64,000 nt of DNA from CAISIP01 sp037968655 (GTDB taxonomy: Bacteria; Pseudomonadota; Gammaproteobacteria; Burkholderiales; Burkholderiaceae_C), in contig JBBKVW010000290.1 in the NCBI GenBank assembly GCA_037968655.1, forward strand, positions 1-64,000, written 5' to 3'. Below are positions 25,075 through 32,604 of the stretch, piece after piece. Within the stretch, counting starts at the first letter, position 1. Every line of letters starts with the position of its first letter. Position numbers and translations under genes: made by a program. A model generated the notes under the pieces. The model saw nothing but the letters and a program-made list of their open reading frames with translations. It was not told the DNA's origin and ran no database searches.

Positions 25075-26340
25075 ATGCCCATGCCCGCAGCCCTGATTCG
25101 AGGTATTGATTCGCCAGACATGCGCGCTGCAGGTCGTGAGTTGCTGTCGGTTGCCTTGATGGATGCGCGCAATCACACCTTGCATCTGGCCGACCAGTTA
25201 GCCACGCATCTGCAACGCGAGTCGGCATTGCCACAATCCATCCCGCGCGACATCAATCCGCTGGCCTGGGAACTGGGACACATCGCCTGGTTCCAGGAAT
25301 GGTGGATCGCGCGCAACATGCAGCGCAGTCGTGGTCGACGCTGCGATGCCAGCGCGACTCGCCTGCCATCGCTGGAGCCCAGCGCCGATTTCTGGTGGGA
25401 CGACAGTCAGCGCGACCTGGCCGAGCGCTGGAAGCTGGATCTGCCTGGCCTGGAAACGCTCAAGGGCTATTTGCTGGCGACGCTGGAAACGACACTGGAA
25501 CTGCTCGAAAAATCGGTCGACACCGAGCAGGCACTGTATTTCTACCGGCTGGCGCTGGCACACGAAGACATGCATGGCGAGGAACTCATCGCCACCGCAC
25601 AGGCGCTGGGCGTGCCGCTGGAGATCGAGTTGCCGGGGCCCATGCACATGCGGGCGCCGCTGTTGCTACCCGATACACGCTGGTCCATGGGCCATGACGA
25701 TGCGAGCGGGCTGGTTTATGACAATGAAAGGCCGGTGCATGTCGTGGCGGTGCCGGAGTTCGAGATCGATGCGCAGGTCGTCAGCTGGGCCCAGTTCATC
25801 GAATTTGTCGATGACGGTGCCTATGACCGGCAGGAGTTGTGGCAGCCTGCGGGTTGGACATGGCTCCAGCAAAAAGCCGGTGAGGAGGGGGCCGAGTCGG
25901 GCGGCCGGGCGCCGCGCTATGTGCAGCAGATCGGCGTCGCCAGTGGGGCCGTCATGCAGATGCGTTTTGGTTCGGCGCGGCGCATGCTGGGTGGCCAGCC
26001 GGCCATGCATGTCAGCTGGTGGGAGGCCGACGCCTGGTGCCGCTGGGCCGGGCGCCGTCTGCCGGCCGAAGTGGAATGGGAACTGGCGGCCTGCAGCGCA
26101 ACCCGGCGCGGATTTCGCTGGGGCGATGTCTGGGAATGGACCGGCAGCACGGCGCGGCCCTATCCGGACTTCGTCGCTGACCCATGGAAAGACTATTCGC
26201 AAGCCTGCTTTGGCAGCCACAAGGTATTGCGCGGTGCATCGTTTGCCACCCGCGAGCGCATGAAGCATCCGCGCTTCAGGAACTTCCAGCTGCCCCGGAA
26301 CGATCTTGTTTTTGCGGGCTTTCGCTCTTGCGCCTTGTAA
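25075..26340 (+). CDS. senA: SenA/EgtB-like nonheme iron enzyme (selenoneine synthase family)
   Basis: The 421-residue enzyme has an N-terminal DinB-like domain with the iron-binding HxxxHxE motif (H163, H167, E169) and an earlier histidine in LGHIAWFQEWW (H69). The C-terminal formylglycine-generating/sulfatase-modifying fold contains FRWGDVWEWTGS and KVLRGASF. This is the architecture of EgtB. Sequence features such as GRELLSVALMDARNHTL match what I remember of SenA, which joins selenosugar to hercynine to make selenoneine. The senB and senC partners are not adjacent, so EgtB-type or related C-S chemistry is not excluded. The ATG at 25075 was chosen; another in-frame ATG lies six bases on. 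Its 3' end overlaps the regulator gene on the other strand by 65 bases. Confidence 0.75.
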   Translation: MPMPAALIRGIDSPDMRAAGRELLSVALMDARNHTLHLADQLATHLQRESALPQSIPRDINPLAWELGHIAWFQEWWIARNMQRSRGRRCDASATRLPSLEPSADFWWDDSQRDLAERWKLDLPGLETLKGYLLATLETTLELLEKSVDTEQALYFYRLALAHEDMHGEELIATAQALGVPLEIELPGPMHMRAPLLLPDTRWSMGHDDASGLVYDNERPVHVVAVPEFEIDAQVVSWAQFIEFVDDGAYDRQELWQPAGWTWLQQKAGEEGAESGGRAPRYVQQIGVASGAVMQMRFGSARRMLGGQPAMHVSWWEADAWCRWAGRRLPAEVEWELAACSATRRGFRWGDVWEWTGSTARPYPDFVADPWKDYSQACFGSHKVLRGASFATRERMKHPRFRNFQLPRNDLVFAGFRSCAL

Positions 26341-27448
26341 AGCGCCACCATGGCAATACTGCATTGAGCGACAGCACCTCGCCGCAGTGCAGCGGCTGGT
26401 AGCCCGGCATTGCTGCCAGTGTCGATCGCCAGCTGGCGCTGGACAGCACCGCACGCAGCGCCAGTATGGCCGGCCGGTCCAGCGCCGACTTCAGGCACAC
26501 CAAGTGATAGCTCTCTTGCGCCAGCGGGATGAAATCAAGCCGCAATGCGCGCGCTGCTGCTTCAATTCCCAGGCCGGCGTCTGCACTGCCGTCGGCCACC
26601 GCGTGGGCCAGCGCGGCGTGCGAGGGCTCGGTGCGATCGAAGCCATTGATGTCGGCGGCCGCGATGCCGGCCTGATGCAACAGTTCTTCCAGCAATAGCC
26701 GGGTTCCAGTGCCCAGTGCGCGATTGACAAAGCGCACCGAGGGCGAACGCAGATCCAGCACGCTGCGCAGGCCCAGCGGGTTGCCGTGCGCAACGATCAG
26801 GCCCTGCGCGCGCTGCGCAAAGCCGATGATCTTGTGCCGCCCGGGTTTGAGCAATGGTTTGTAGATGCGCTGTGCCAATGAGCCATTGGCCGGCATCTGC
26901 AGGCTGTGAAAACCGGCCATCTCGCAGCGGCCCTCATTGAGCGCCCGGATCGCGTCGACGCTGCCGCAAAAGCGGATGTCCAGGTGCAGCGGCCCGTGCT
27001 CCGCGTGCTGGGTCTGTTGATCGGGACCGAGCGCCAAGGCGTGCTCGCGCAGCGCGGCCAACGCGTTATCGTGGCTGGCATACAGCGTCAGCACATGGGC
27101 CCGGTCGTCGAAGGCCACCGCAAAGGCGCGCTCCAGATCCCCGCGCAGCGCCTCGATCTGTGGTGCCAGGCGAACCTGGGCCTGGCGTTCGGCCCACATC
27201 AGTTTGTGGCCAAAGCTCGTGAGCTGGGCCGGCTGCCCCTTGTCCCAGGTCACCAGGCCATGGCCCAGCGTGTCTTCCCAGCGTTTGAGTTCGCCCCAGA
27301 CATGGCGGTAGGACAGGCGCAACGCGCGCGCTGCCGCCGAAATCGAACCTTGGCTGGCCACCGCCTGCAGCAGATCGATCAGCGGGTTGCGCACCAGCGC
27401 CGGGCCGCTGTCGCGGCCCAGGGTGTAGTGGAAGGAGAGCCTATGCAT
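26276..27448 (-). CDS. ModE-like regulator: LysR-type HTH plus periplasmic-binding-protein domain
   Basis: The 390-residue protein has an N-terminal ModE/LysR-type helix-turn-helix (about 20-80; SQGSISAAARALRLSYRHVWGELKRWE). From about residue 115 a solute-binding-protein fold follows (RFVNRALGTGTRLLLEELL; YHLVCLKSALDRPAILALRAVL), as in one-component molybdate/tungstate regulators. It is divergent from tupBCA with only 48 bases between the starts, so it most likely senses oxyanion or cofactor status and controls tungstate uptake. The C-terminal basic tail overlaps the end of the senA-like gene on the opposite strand by 65 bases. Confidence 0.85.
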   Translation of the reverse strand: MHRLSFHYTLGRDSGPALVRNPLIDLLQAVASQGSISAAARALRLSYRHVWGELKRWEDTLGHGLVTWDKGQPAQLTSFGHKLMWAERQAQVRLAPQIEALRGDLERAFAVAFDDRAHVLTLYASHDNALAALREHALALGPDQQTQHAEHGPLHLDIRFCGSVDAIRALNEGRCEMAGFHSLQMPANGSLAQRIYKPLLKPGRHKIIGFAQRAQGLIVAHGNPLGLRSVLDLRSPSVRFVNRALGTGTRLLLEELLHQAGIAAADINGFDRTEPSHAALAHAVADGSADAGLGIEAAARALRLDFIPLAQESYHLVCLKSALDRPAILALRAVLSSASWRSTLAAMPGYQPLHCGEVLSLNAVLPWWRFTRRKSESPQKQDRSGAAGSS

Positions 27449-27496
27449 GACGCTACATATCGCGGATCGGTGAGGGCGCGCCTACGATACCCGAAC

Positions 27497-28234
27497 ATGT
27501 CCACCTTCTCGCAAAGCGCGGCTACAGCGCTGCAGTTGATCAGCTCCTTTGACCCGGCCCTGTGGACCATCGTGGGCCGGTCGCTGGCCGTCAGTGGCTT
27601 GGCCTGTCTGCTGGCATGCGGCTTCGGGCTTGCCTTGGGTGCCTGGTTGGGTGTGGCGCGCTTTCGCGGGCGCGGCATCTGCCTGACGCTATTGAACACG
27701 CTGCTGGCCGTGCCGTCGGTGGTGGTGGGGCTGGTGGTGTATCTCTTGCTGTCACGCTCGGGCCCGCTCGGGGATCTGGGTTGGTTGTTCAGCGTCAAGG
27801 CGATGGTGCTGGCGCAGGCGCTGCTGGTGCTGCCGGTCGTCACGGCGCTGACGCGCCAGGTGGTGGAGGACGTCGAACATGCGCATGGCGAGCAGTTGCG
27901 CTCGCTTGGCGCGGGCAACGCGCTGCGCGCTGCGATGCTGGCCTGGGACGAGCGCTTTGCGCTGCTCACGGTACTGATCGCCGCGTTCGGTCGCGCAGTG
28001 TCCGAGGTCGGTGCGGTCATGATTGTGGGCGGCAACATCGACGGCTTTACCCGGGTGATGACGACGGCCATCGCCTTGGAGACCAGCAAGGGCGATCTGC
28101 CGCTGGCACTCGGGCTCGGAATGCTGTTGCTGCTGGTAGTGCTGCTGCTCAATGCGCTGATCGCATTGCTGCGCGGCTGGCGCAGGCGCGTCGAGGGCGG
28201 CGCGCTGCCCGCCATGGTGGGTAATCCGGCGTGA
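27497..28234 (+). CDS. tupB: tungstate ABC transporter permease
   Basis: The 245-residue inner-membrane permease has five to six hydrophobic helices and the ABC-permease EAA-like loop (EHAHGEQLRSLGAGNALRAAMLAWDERFALLT). It is encoded together with an ATPase and a TupA-type receptor carrying the TTST signature, so it should form the membrane pore of the high-affinity tungstate importer. It ends with GTGA, where a 16-codon ORF that bridges to tupC begins. Confidence 0.9.
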   Translation: MSTFSQSAATALQLISSFDPALWTIVGRSLAVSGLACLLACGFGLALGAWLGVARFRGRGICLTLLNTLLAVPSVVVGLVVYLLLSRSGPLGDLGWLFSVKAMVLAQALLVLPVVTALTRQVVEDVEHAHGEQLRSLGAGNALRAAMLAWDERFALLTVLIAAFGRAVSEVGAVMIVGGNIDGFTRVMTTAIALETSKGDLPLALGLGMLLLLVVLLLNALIALLRGWRRRVEGGALPAMVGNPA

Positions 28235-28281
28235 CCCAATCAACTTCGAACTGCTGCGCCAGCGCGGCCTGGCCGATCTGA
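28231..28281 (+). CDS. possible 16-codon coupling ORF between tupB and tupC
   Basis: GTG at 28231 overlaps the tupB TGA. The 16 codons (VTQSTSNCCASAAWPI) end in a TGA that shares its last base with the tupC ATG (TGATG). Such chained overlaps can carry ribosomes across a gap; tupC has no ribosome site of its own. It could be chance. Confidence 0.25.
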   Translation: MTQSTSNCCASAAWPI

Positions 28282-28994
28282 TGCGCGCTTTGATCGCATT
28301 GCACGAAGTGGGTCTGCGTTATGGCGCAGTCGTCGCCCTGTCCGGTGTCACCCTGCAACTGCAGGCAGGCGAGCGCCTGGCACTGGTGGGCAGCAACGGC
28401 AGCGGCAAGAGCAGCCTGCTGCGCTTGCTGCACGGCCTGCTGCAGGCCGACAGCGGCACTGTCACGCGCGCAGGCGATTTACGCCAGGCAATGGTGTTCC
28501 AGCGCCCCTTCATGTTGCGCACCACCGTGCAAAGAAATGTGGCGCTGGCGCTGTGGCTTGATGGAATGCGCTGGTCCGACGCATTGAAGGCCGCAATTGC
28601 AGGGCTGGAACGCGTAGGCATGCGGGCGCTGGCCGAACGCAGCGCCCGCGCACTGTCGGGCGGGCAACAGCAGCGGGTTGCCTTGGCGCGCGCCTGGCTG
28701 CGCAAGCCTGATCTGTGGTTGCTCGATGAGCCCACCGCCAGCCTGGACCCGCATGCCAAACACGAGGTGGAAGCACTGATGGCCGAATTTGCCGCGGGCG
28801 ACTCCGGGCAGGCCATGACCACCGTATTTGCCAGCCACAACCTGGGCCAGGTCAAGCGCCTGGCCAGCCGCGTCGTCTACCTGGAGCATGGCCGGGTACT
28901 GGCGGACCTGCCGGTCGCGGAATTTTTCGACGCCAGGCGACTGCAGGCGGTCTCTGGCGCGGCCCATCTTTTTGTCAAAGGGGAACTCGCATGA
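28281..28994 (+). CDS. tupC: tungstate ABC transporter ATP-binding protein
   Basis: The 237-residue ATPase has Walker A GSNGSGKSS (about 37-45), signature LSGGQQQR, Walker B LWLLDEP and the switch histidine in FASHNLGQ. It has no C-terminal TOBE domain, consistent with TupC rather than ModC. It lies between tupB and tupA, and its stop overlaps the tupA start (ATGA). Confidence 0.92.
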   Translation: MRALIALHEVGLRYGAVVALSGVTLQLQAGERLALVGSNGSGKSSLLRLLHGLLQADSGTVTRAGDLRQAMVFQRPFMLRTTVQRNVALALWLDGMRWSDALKAAIAGLERVGMRALAERSARALSGGQQQRVALARAWLRKPDLWLLDEPTASLDPHAKHEVEALMAEFAAGDSGQAMTTVFASHNLGQVKRLASRVVYLEHGRVLADLPVAEFFDARRLQAVSGAAHLFVKGELA

Positions 28995-29836
28995 AAATTC
29001 AAGAAACTCCGAGCCAGCGTCGCGCCAGCCCGCTGCGCCGTCTGCTGCTGCTCGCCGGCTGTGCGCTGGCCATGGGCGCGCAGGCGCAATCCACCATCAC
29101 GATGGCGTCAACCACCTCGACCGAGCAATCGGGCCTGTTTGCGCACCTGTTGCCGGCGTTCAAGGCGAGCAGCGGCATCGACATCAAGGTGGTGGCGCTG
29201 GGCACCGGCCAGGCGCTGGACATGGCGCGCCGGGGTGACGCTGACCTGCTGTTCGTGCACGACCGGGTGGCCGAAGAGAAGTTTGTCGCCGAAGGATTTG
29301 GCGTCAAGCGCTGGCCGGTGATGTACAACGATTTCGTCGTCATCGGCCCCAGGTCCGACGCGATCGGCCTGCGCGGCAATGACATCGTGGCAGCCTTGAA
29401 GAAGATCGCGGCTGCCAATGGCGCGTTCATTTCACGCGGCGACAAGAGCGGTACCCACGCTGCCGAGCTGCGCTTCTGGAATGCGGCCGGCCTGGCCGAC
29501 AAGGGCAGGGGCAGTGGCTACAGGGAATGCGGCTGCGGCATGGGTCCGGCGCTCAACATCGCCTCCGGCAGCAATGCCAATCTGTTGGCCGACCGCGGTA
29601 CCTGGCTCAACTTCAGGAACCGCGGCGAGCTGGCGGTGCTGGTCGAAGGCGACAAGCGCCTGTTCAACCAGTATGGCGTGATGCTGGTGAACCCGGCCAG
29701 GCACCCGCATGTCAAGGCGGCGGACGCGCAGAAGTTCATCGACTGGATCGTCTCGGCGCCTGGGCAGGCAGTCATTGCGCAGTACCGGATCGGCGGCGAG
29801 CAGCTGTTTTTTCCGAACGCGGGGGGCGACCAGTAG
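28991..29836 (+). CDS. tupA: tungstate-binding periplasmic protein
   Basis: The 281-residue receptor has a signal peptide ending near AQAQS. The mature protein begins with the TupA hallmark TMASTTSTEQSG; the TTS/TTTS segment ligates tungstate in characterised TupA proteins. Other family features are GTGQALDMARRGDADLLFVHD and SRGDKSGTHAAE. It supplies tungstate for the aldehyde oxidoreductase encoded 2.8 kb downstream. Stop TAG lies 28 bases from the convergent regulator gene. Confidence 0.93.
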   Translation: MKIQETPSQRRASPLRRLLLLAGCALAMGAQAQSTITMASTTSTEQSGLFAHLLPAFKASSGIDIKVVALGTGQALDMARRGDADLLFVHDRVAEEKFVAEGFGVKRWPVMYNDFVVIGPRSDAIGLRGNDIVAALKKIAAANGAFISRGDKSGTHAAELRFWNAAGLADKGRGSGYRECGCGMGPALNIASGSNANLLADRGTWLNFRNRGELAVLVEGDKRLFNQYGVMLVNPARHPHVKAADAQKFIDWIVSAPGQAVIAQYRIGGEQLFFPNAGGDQ

Positions 29837-29864
29837 CCAGTCTGTTGCGGCCTTGGCGGCGGTC

Positions 29865-31037
29865 TCACGACCGCCGTAATCCCAACCTGCGGTACACCGT
29901 GGCTCGGCTGACGCCAAGCCGGGCCGCGGCCTCGGCCACATTGCCACGGGTCTCCTGGACTGTCTTGCGGATCAGCGCAGTCTCGATGTCGCGCAGCCGA
30001 CCTTGGCCGCCAGGCGATTGGACTGGCGCGGCCAGATTCGGGCGCCGGCTCGGTGCGAAAGCTTCTTTTGCGATCGGGGCGCCGGCGGGCAGTGCCAGCG
30101 CCTGCAAATGCAAGCCCGACCAAAGGGGCACGTCGATGCTGCGTGCCTCGTGTCTTGCCGCGTCAAACAGTGCCTCGAATCCCATCGCAAACAGCTCGCT
30201 GGCATGTACCGCGATCTGATCGCTGCCGGGGCCCTTGTTCAATGCGGGAACCATTTCCCGCGCCGTGCGATTGCAGGTGCTGACACAGCCATCGGCGTCC
30301 AGGCCGACCAGCGCGTCGCTGTCGCCGCCCAACGGGTGCCCAGGCCAGTTCAGTCGCAGCAAGATGGCGTGCGGGCCCTGCATTGCCAGCGCGTTTTCAA
30401 TGTTGCGCGCTGACTGGACCGCCAGGTGCAGCAACTCGCTGCGCTCGGGCACGTCGACACCAGTCAGGTCCAGCATGCCGACGCAGCGGCCATTCGGACC
30501 AAACAGGGGCGCGCCCGCGCAGCTGTAGATGGCTGTGTCGTCGAAAAAATGCTCGCCGCGGTGCAACCACACGGGATGCAGATCGGTCAATGCCGCACCG
30601 ATCGCGGTGGTGCCGACGCTGCGCTCGGACAGGTCCACGCCGACGCGGGTGATCAGTTCGGCGCGGCGGTCACCGCGATCGATCGGGCCGCTGGTGTCGA
30701 CGACGACACCGTCGGCATTGGTCAGGATGGCGAAATAGCGGGTGTCGGCCAGGGCCTGGCCAAGGGCGTGCAAGGTGCTGCGTGCGGCCAGCGTCAAGGC
30801 CTGATTGGCGTCGTGTGTGCGCCGCGTTTGCACCTCGGAAACTGCGTCGAAGCTGACGCGCTGGCGCGGCTGATGTCCCAATGCCAGGCAGCGCTGCCAG
30901 GAGCGGGTGATCCAGGCTTGCACCAGGCCGGCGCCTTCCGAATTGCAATCGGACAGCAGCGCCCGGCGTGCCCGCTGTATGCCATCGAGCCGCGCCAGCG
31001 GCGCCGCTTGTTCGTGGCCGTGATTGACAGTTGCCAT
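29865..31037 (-). CDS. AcoR-like regulator lacking the AAA+ domain (GAF + Fis-type HTH)
   Basis: The protein has 390 residues. The N-terminus is AcoR-like (ITRSWQRCLALGHQPR). A GAF domain follows at about 80-225 (VGVDLSERSVGTTAIGAAL; CAGAPLFGPNGRCVGMLDLTG). The C-terminus is a Fis-type helix-turn-helix (IRKTVQETRGNVAEAAARLGVSRATVYRRL). Family members are usually about 640 residues and contain a sigma-54-activating AAA+ ATPase; no Walker motif or GAFTGA is present here. It can therefore bind DNA and perhaps a ligand but should not by itself open a sigma-54 promoter, although such a promoter lies 1 kb downstream before aorA. It may act as a repressor, a partner of a full activator, or a sigma-70 regulator. 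Confidence 0.88.
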   Translation of the reverse strand: MATVNHGHEQAAPLARLDGIQRARRALLSDCNSEGAGLVQAWITRSWQRCLALGHQPRQRVSFDAVSEVQTRRTHDANQALTLAARSTLHALGQALADTRYFAILTNADGVVVDTSGPIDRGDRRAELITRVGVDLSERSVGTTAIGAALTDLHPVWLHRGEHFFDDTAIYSCAGAPLFGPNGRCVGMLDLTGVDVPERSELLHLAVQSARNIENALAMQGPHAILLRLNWPGHPLGGDSDALVGLDADGCVSTCNRTAREMVPALNKGPGSDQIAVHASELFAMGFEALFDAARHEARSIDVPLWSGLHLQALALPAGAPIAKEAFAPSRRPNLAAPVQSPGGQGRLRDIETALIRKTVQETRGNVAEAAARLGVSRATVYRRLGLRRS

Positions 31038-31099
31038 GCTTGGGTCATTGTGCCCGAGGCCGCCATGCCGATCGACACGTCAGCGACTACGATGGCGTC

Positions 31100-31930
31100 A
31101 TGCGATCTGAACCATCCCGACAGCGCGACGTCGATCCTGCGCTCGACGTGGCCATCACGGCGGCCAACAGGGCAGGTGCCATCATCCGCGCTGCGGCACT
31201 GGAGCCGGGCAATTTGCAGATCCGGCAAAAGCGCCCCAATGACTTCGTGACCCATGTCGACCTGGCGTCTGAAGAGGCCATCGTTCAGACGCTACTGTCG
31301 GCCTACCCCGACCATAGTGTGCGCAGCGAGGAGTCGGCCCAGGCGCACGGCAATCATGCATCTGACCATGTCTGGATCATCGATCCGCTGGACGGCACCA
31401 CCAACTTCATCCACGGCTACCCGAATTATTCGGTCAGCATTGCGCTGGCCGTGCGCGGGCGCATCGCGCATGGCGTGGTGCTGGATGTGTGCAGTGGCGA
31501 TCTGTTTCGTGCCAGCCGGGGGCAGGGCGCGTTTTGCAACTCCCAGCGCCTGCAGGTCAGCAGCTGTGCAAGCCTGGGTGCGGCCCTGCTGGCCAGTAGT
31601 TGCCCGGCGCGCGCCGCCCGTGACGGCGCGCGTGCGGTGGCAATGATTGTTGAAGTGATGGGCCAGATCGCCGCGTTGCGCCGTAGCGGCTCGGCCGCGC
31701 TGGACCTTGCCCGGGTTGCGGCCGGGCAGTGCGACGGTTCGTTCGACCAGGGACTCAACGCCTGGGATGTGGCAGCCGGGAGTTTGCTGGTCAGCGAAGC
31801 CGGGGGCCGGGTCGGCAATTTCCTGGGCGCGCCGGACTATCTGGAGACCAGGGAAATCATGGCCGGCGGCAATGCGGTGTTCGATGCCATGGGTGCGGTG
31901 TTGCGCCGCTATTCGTACTGCCCGGCTTGA
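31100..31930 (+). CDS. inositol monophosphatase family protein
   Basis: The 276-residue metal-dependent phosphatase carries the family motifs EES (metal ligand), WIIDPLDGTTNFIHGYP (catalytic aspartates) and LNAWDVAAGSLLVSEAGG. SuhB-like members hydrolyse inositol phosphate, and some are 3'-phosphoadenosine or fructose-bisphosphate phosphatases. Substrate is not decided. The ATG at 31100 was chosen because the longer reading overlaps the divergent regulator start. It is followed by the aor control region. Confidence 0.9.
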   Translation: MRSEPSRQRDVDPALDVAITAANRAGAIIRAAALEPGNLQIRQKRPNDFVTHVDLASEEAIVQTLLSAYPDHSVRSEESAQAHGNHASDHVWIIDPLDGTTNFIHGYPNYSVSIALAVRGRIAHGVVLDVCSGDLFRASRGQGAFCNSQRLQVSSCASLGAALLASSCPARAARDGARAVAMIVEVMGQIAALRRSGSAALDLARVAAGQCDGSFDQGLNAWDVAAGSLLVSEAGGRVGNFLGAPDYLETREIMAGGNAVFDAMGAVLRRYSYCPA

Positions 31931-31974
31931 GCCGCAAGCGCGTTTCCGATGTGGCGTGCGAGCGTCCGAAGCTG

Positions 31975-31987
31975 TCTCAATTTGAGA
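31975..31987. promoter_or_regulatory. TCTCAA-T-TTGAGA palindrome upstream of aorA
   Basis: A perfect six-pair inverted repeat around a single T lies about 100 bases before the -24 element of the aorA promoter. That is the distance expected of an upstream activator site for sigma-54 systems. Function is inferred from position. Confidence 0.45.
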
Positions 31988-32009
31988 ATTTCTGGCCCGC
32001 AGCCTGAAA

Positions 32010-32027
32010 CCTAGGGTTCTCCCTAGG
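32010..32027. promoter_or_regulatory. CCTAGGG-TTCT-CCCTAGG inverted repeat upstream of aorA
   Basis: A perfect seven-pair inverted repeat with a four-base spacer, followed about 30 bases on by another CCTAGG (32056-32061). CCTAGG is rare in this GC-rich sequence, so its clustering upstream of the sigma-54 promoter suggests a regulator-binding array. It has no T-run and lies past the preceding gene, so a terminator is less likely. Confidence 0.5.
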
Positions 32028-32074
32028 GTCGTTCGCCAACCCAGCTTCAACAATGCCTAGGTTCCCCCGTTCAT

Positions 32075-32090
32075 AGGCACGGCGCTGCAT
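32075..32090 (+). promoter_or_regulatory. sigma-54 (-24/-12) promoter of the aor operon
   Basis: AGGCACGGCGCTGCAT matches the sigma-54 consensus TGGCACGNNNNTTGCW. The GG and GC elements are correctly spaced (11 bases, first G to first G), with GGCACG and TGCA intact and only two deviations. A start about 12 bases downstream would give a leader of roughly 18 bases containing the aorA ribosome site AGGAGAG. No sigma-54 activator with an AAA+ domain is in the window. Confidence 0.75.
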
Positions 32091-32117
32091 AGTCGCCATT
32101 ACCCACAGGAGAGACAC

Positions 32118-32594
32118 ATGCAAAAGGTGTTGCACATCAATCCAGACAAATGCACTGGCTGTCTGCAGTGCGAAATGGCCTGTTCCTTCGAGAACTACGG
32201 CACCTTCGCCACCGCCAAGTCGCGCATCAAGGTGTTCGACTTCCACCATACCGGCAAGAAGGTTCCCTACACCTGCACCCAGTGCGATGAAGCCTGGTGC
32301 CTGCATGCCTGCCCGGTCGAGGCGATCACGATGAACAAGAGCACCGGCGCAATGGAGGTCAACGAGTCGACCTGCGTCGGCTGCAAGGTCTGCACCATCG
32401 CCTGCCCGTTTGGCACCATCAACTATGTCGAAGAAACCGGCAAGGTACAGAAGTGCGACCTGTGCGGCGGCGAGCCGGCCTGTGCCGATGCCTGCCCGAC
32501 CGGCGCCATCACCTTCATCGACGCCAACTGGACCGGCCTGGGCAAGATGGCCGCATGGGCCGACAAGTTGGGCAATCAGCCCAGCGCAGCATAA
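32118..32594 (+). CDS. aorA: AOR-associated ferredoxin-like electron-transfer subunit
   Basis: The 158-residue iron-sulfur protein is rich in CxxCxxC-type motifs (CTGCLQCEMAC, CTQCDEAWCLHACP, CVGCKVCTIACP, CDLCGGEPACADACP), enough for four [4Fe-4S] clusters, as in HycB/DmsB-type polyferredoxins. It is cytoplasmic (no signal). In Aromatoleum-type aldehyde oxidoreductase this subunit wires the tungsten subunit to the FAD subunit. AGGAG nine bases upstream sets the start, and aorB follows ten bases after the stop. Confidence 0.93.
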   Translation: MQKVLHINPDKCTGCLQCEMACSFENYGTFATAKSRIKVFDFHHTGKKVPYTCTQCDEAWCLHACPVEAITMNKSTGAMEVNESTCVGCKVCTIACPFGTINYVEETGKVQKCDLCGGEPACADACPTGAITFIDANWTGLGKMAAWADKLGNQPSAA

Positions 32595-32604
32595 GGAGAT
32601 CGCC

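Noticed and set aside
27449..27496. ModE-type operator between the ModE-like gene and tupB
   Set aside because: The 48-base gap must hold the regulator site, but I could not find a symmetric sequence that resembles known ModE boxes.
32010..32027. CCTAGGG inverted repeat as an intrinsic terminator of the phosphatase gene
   Set aside because: No T-run follows and further CCTAGG copies lie downstream toward the sigma-54 promoter. A binding site is the better reading, though termination is not excluded.
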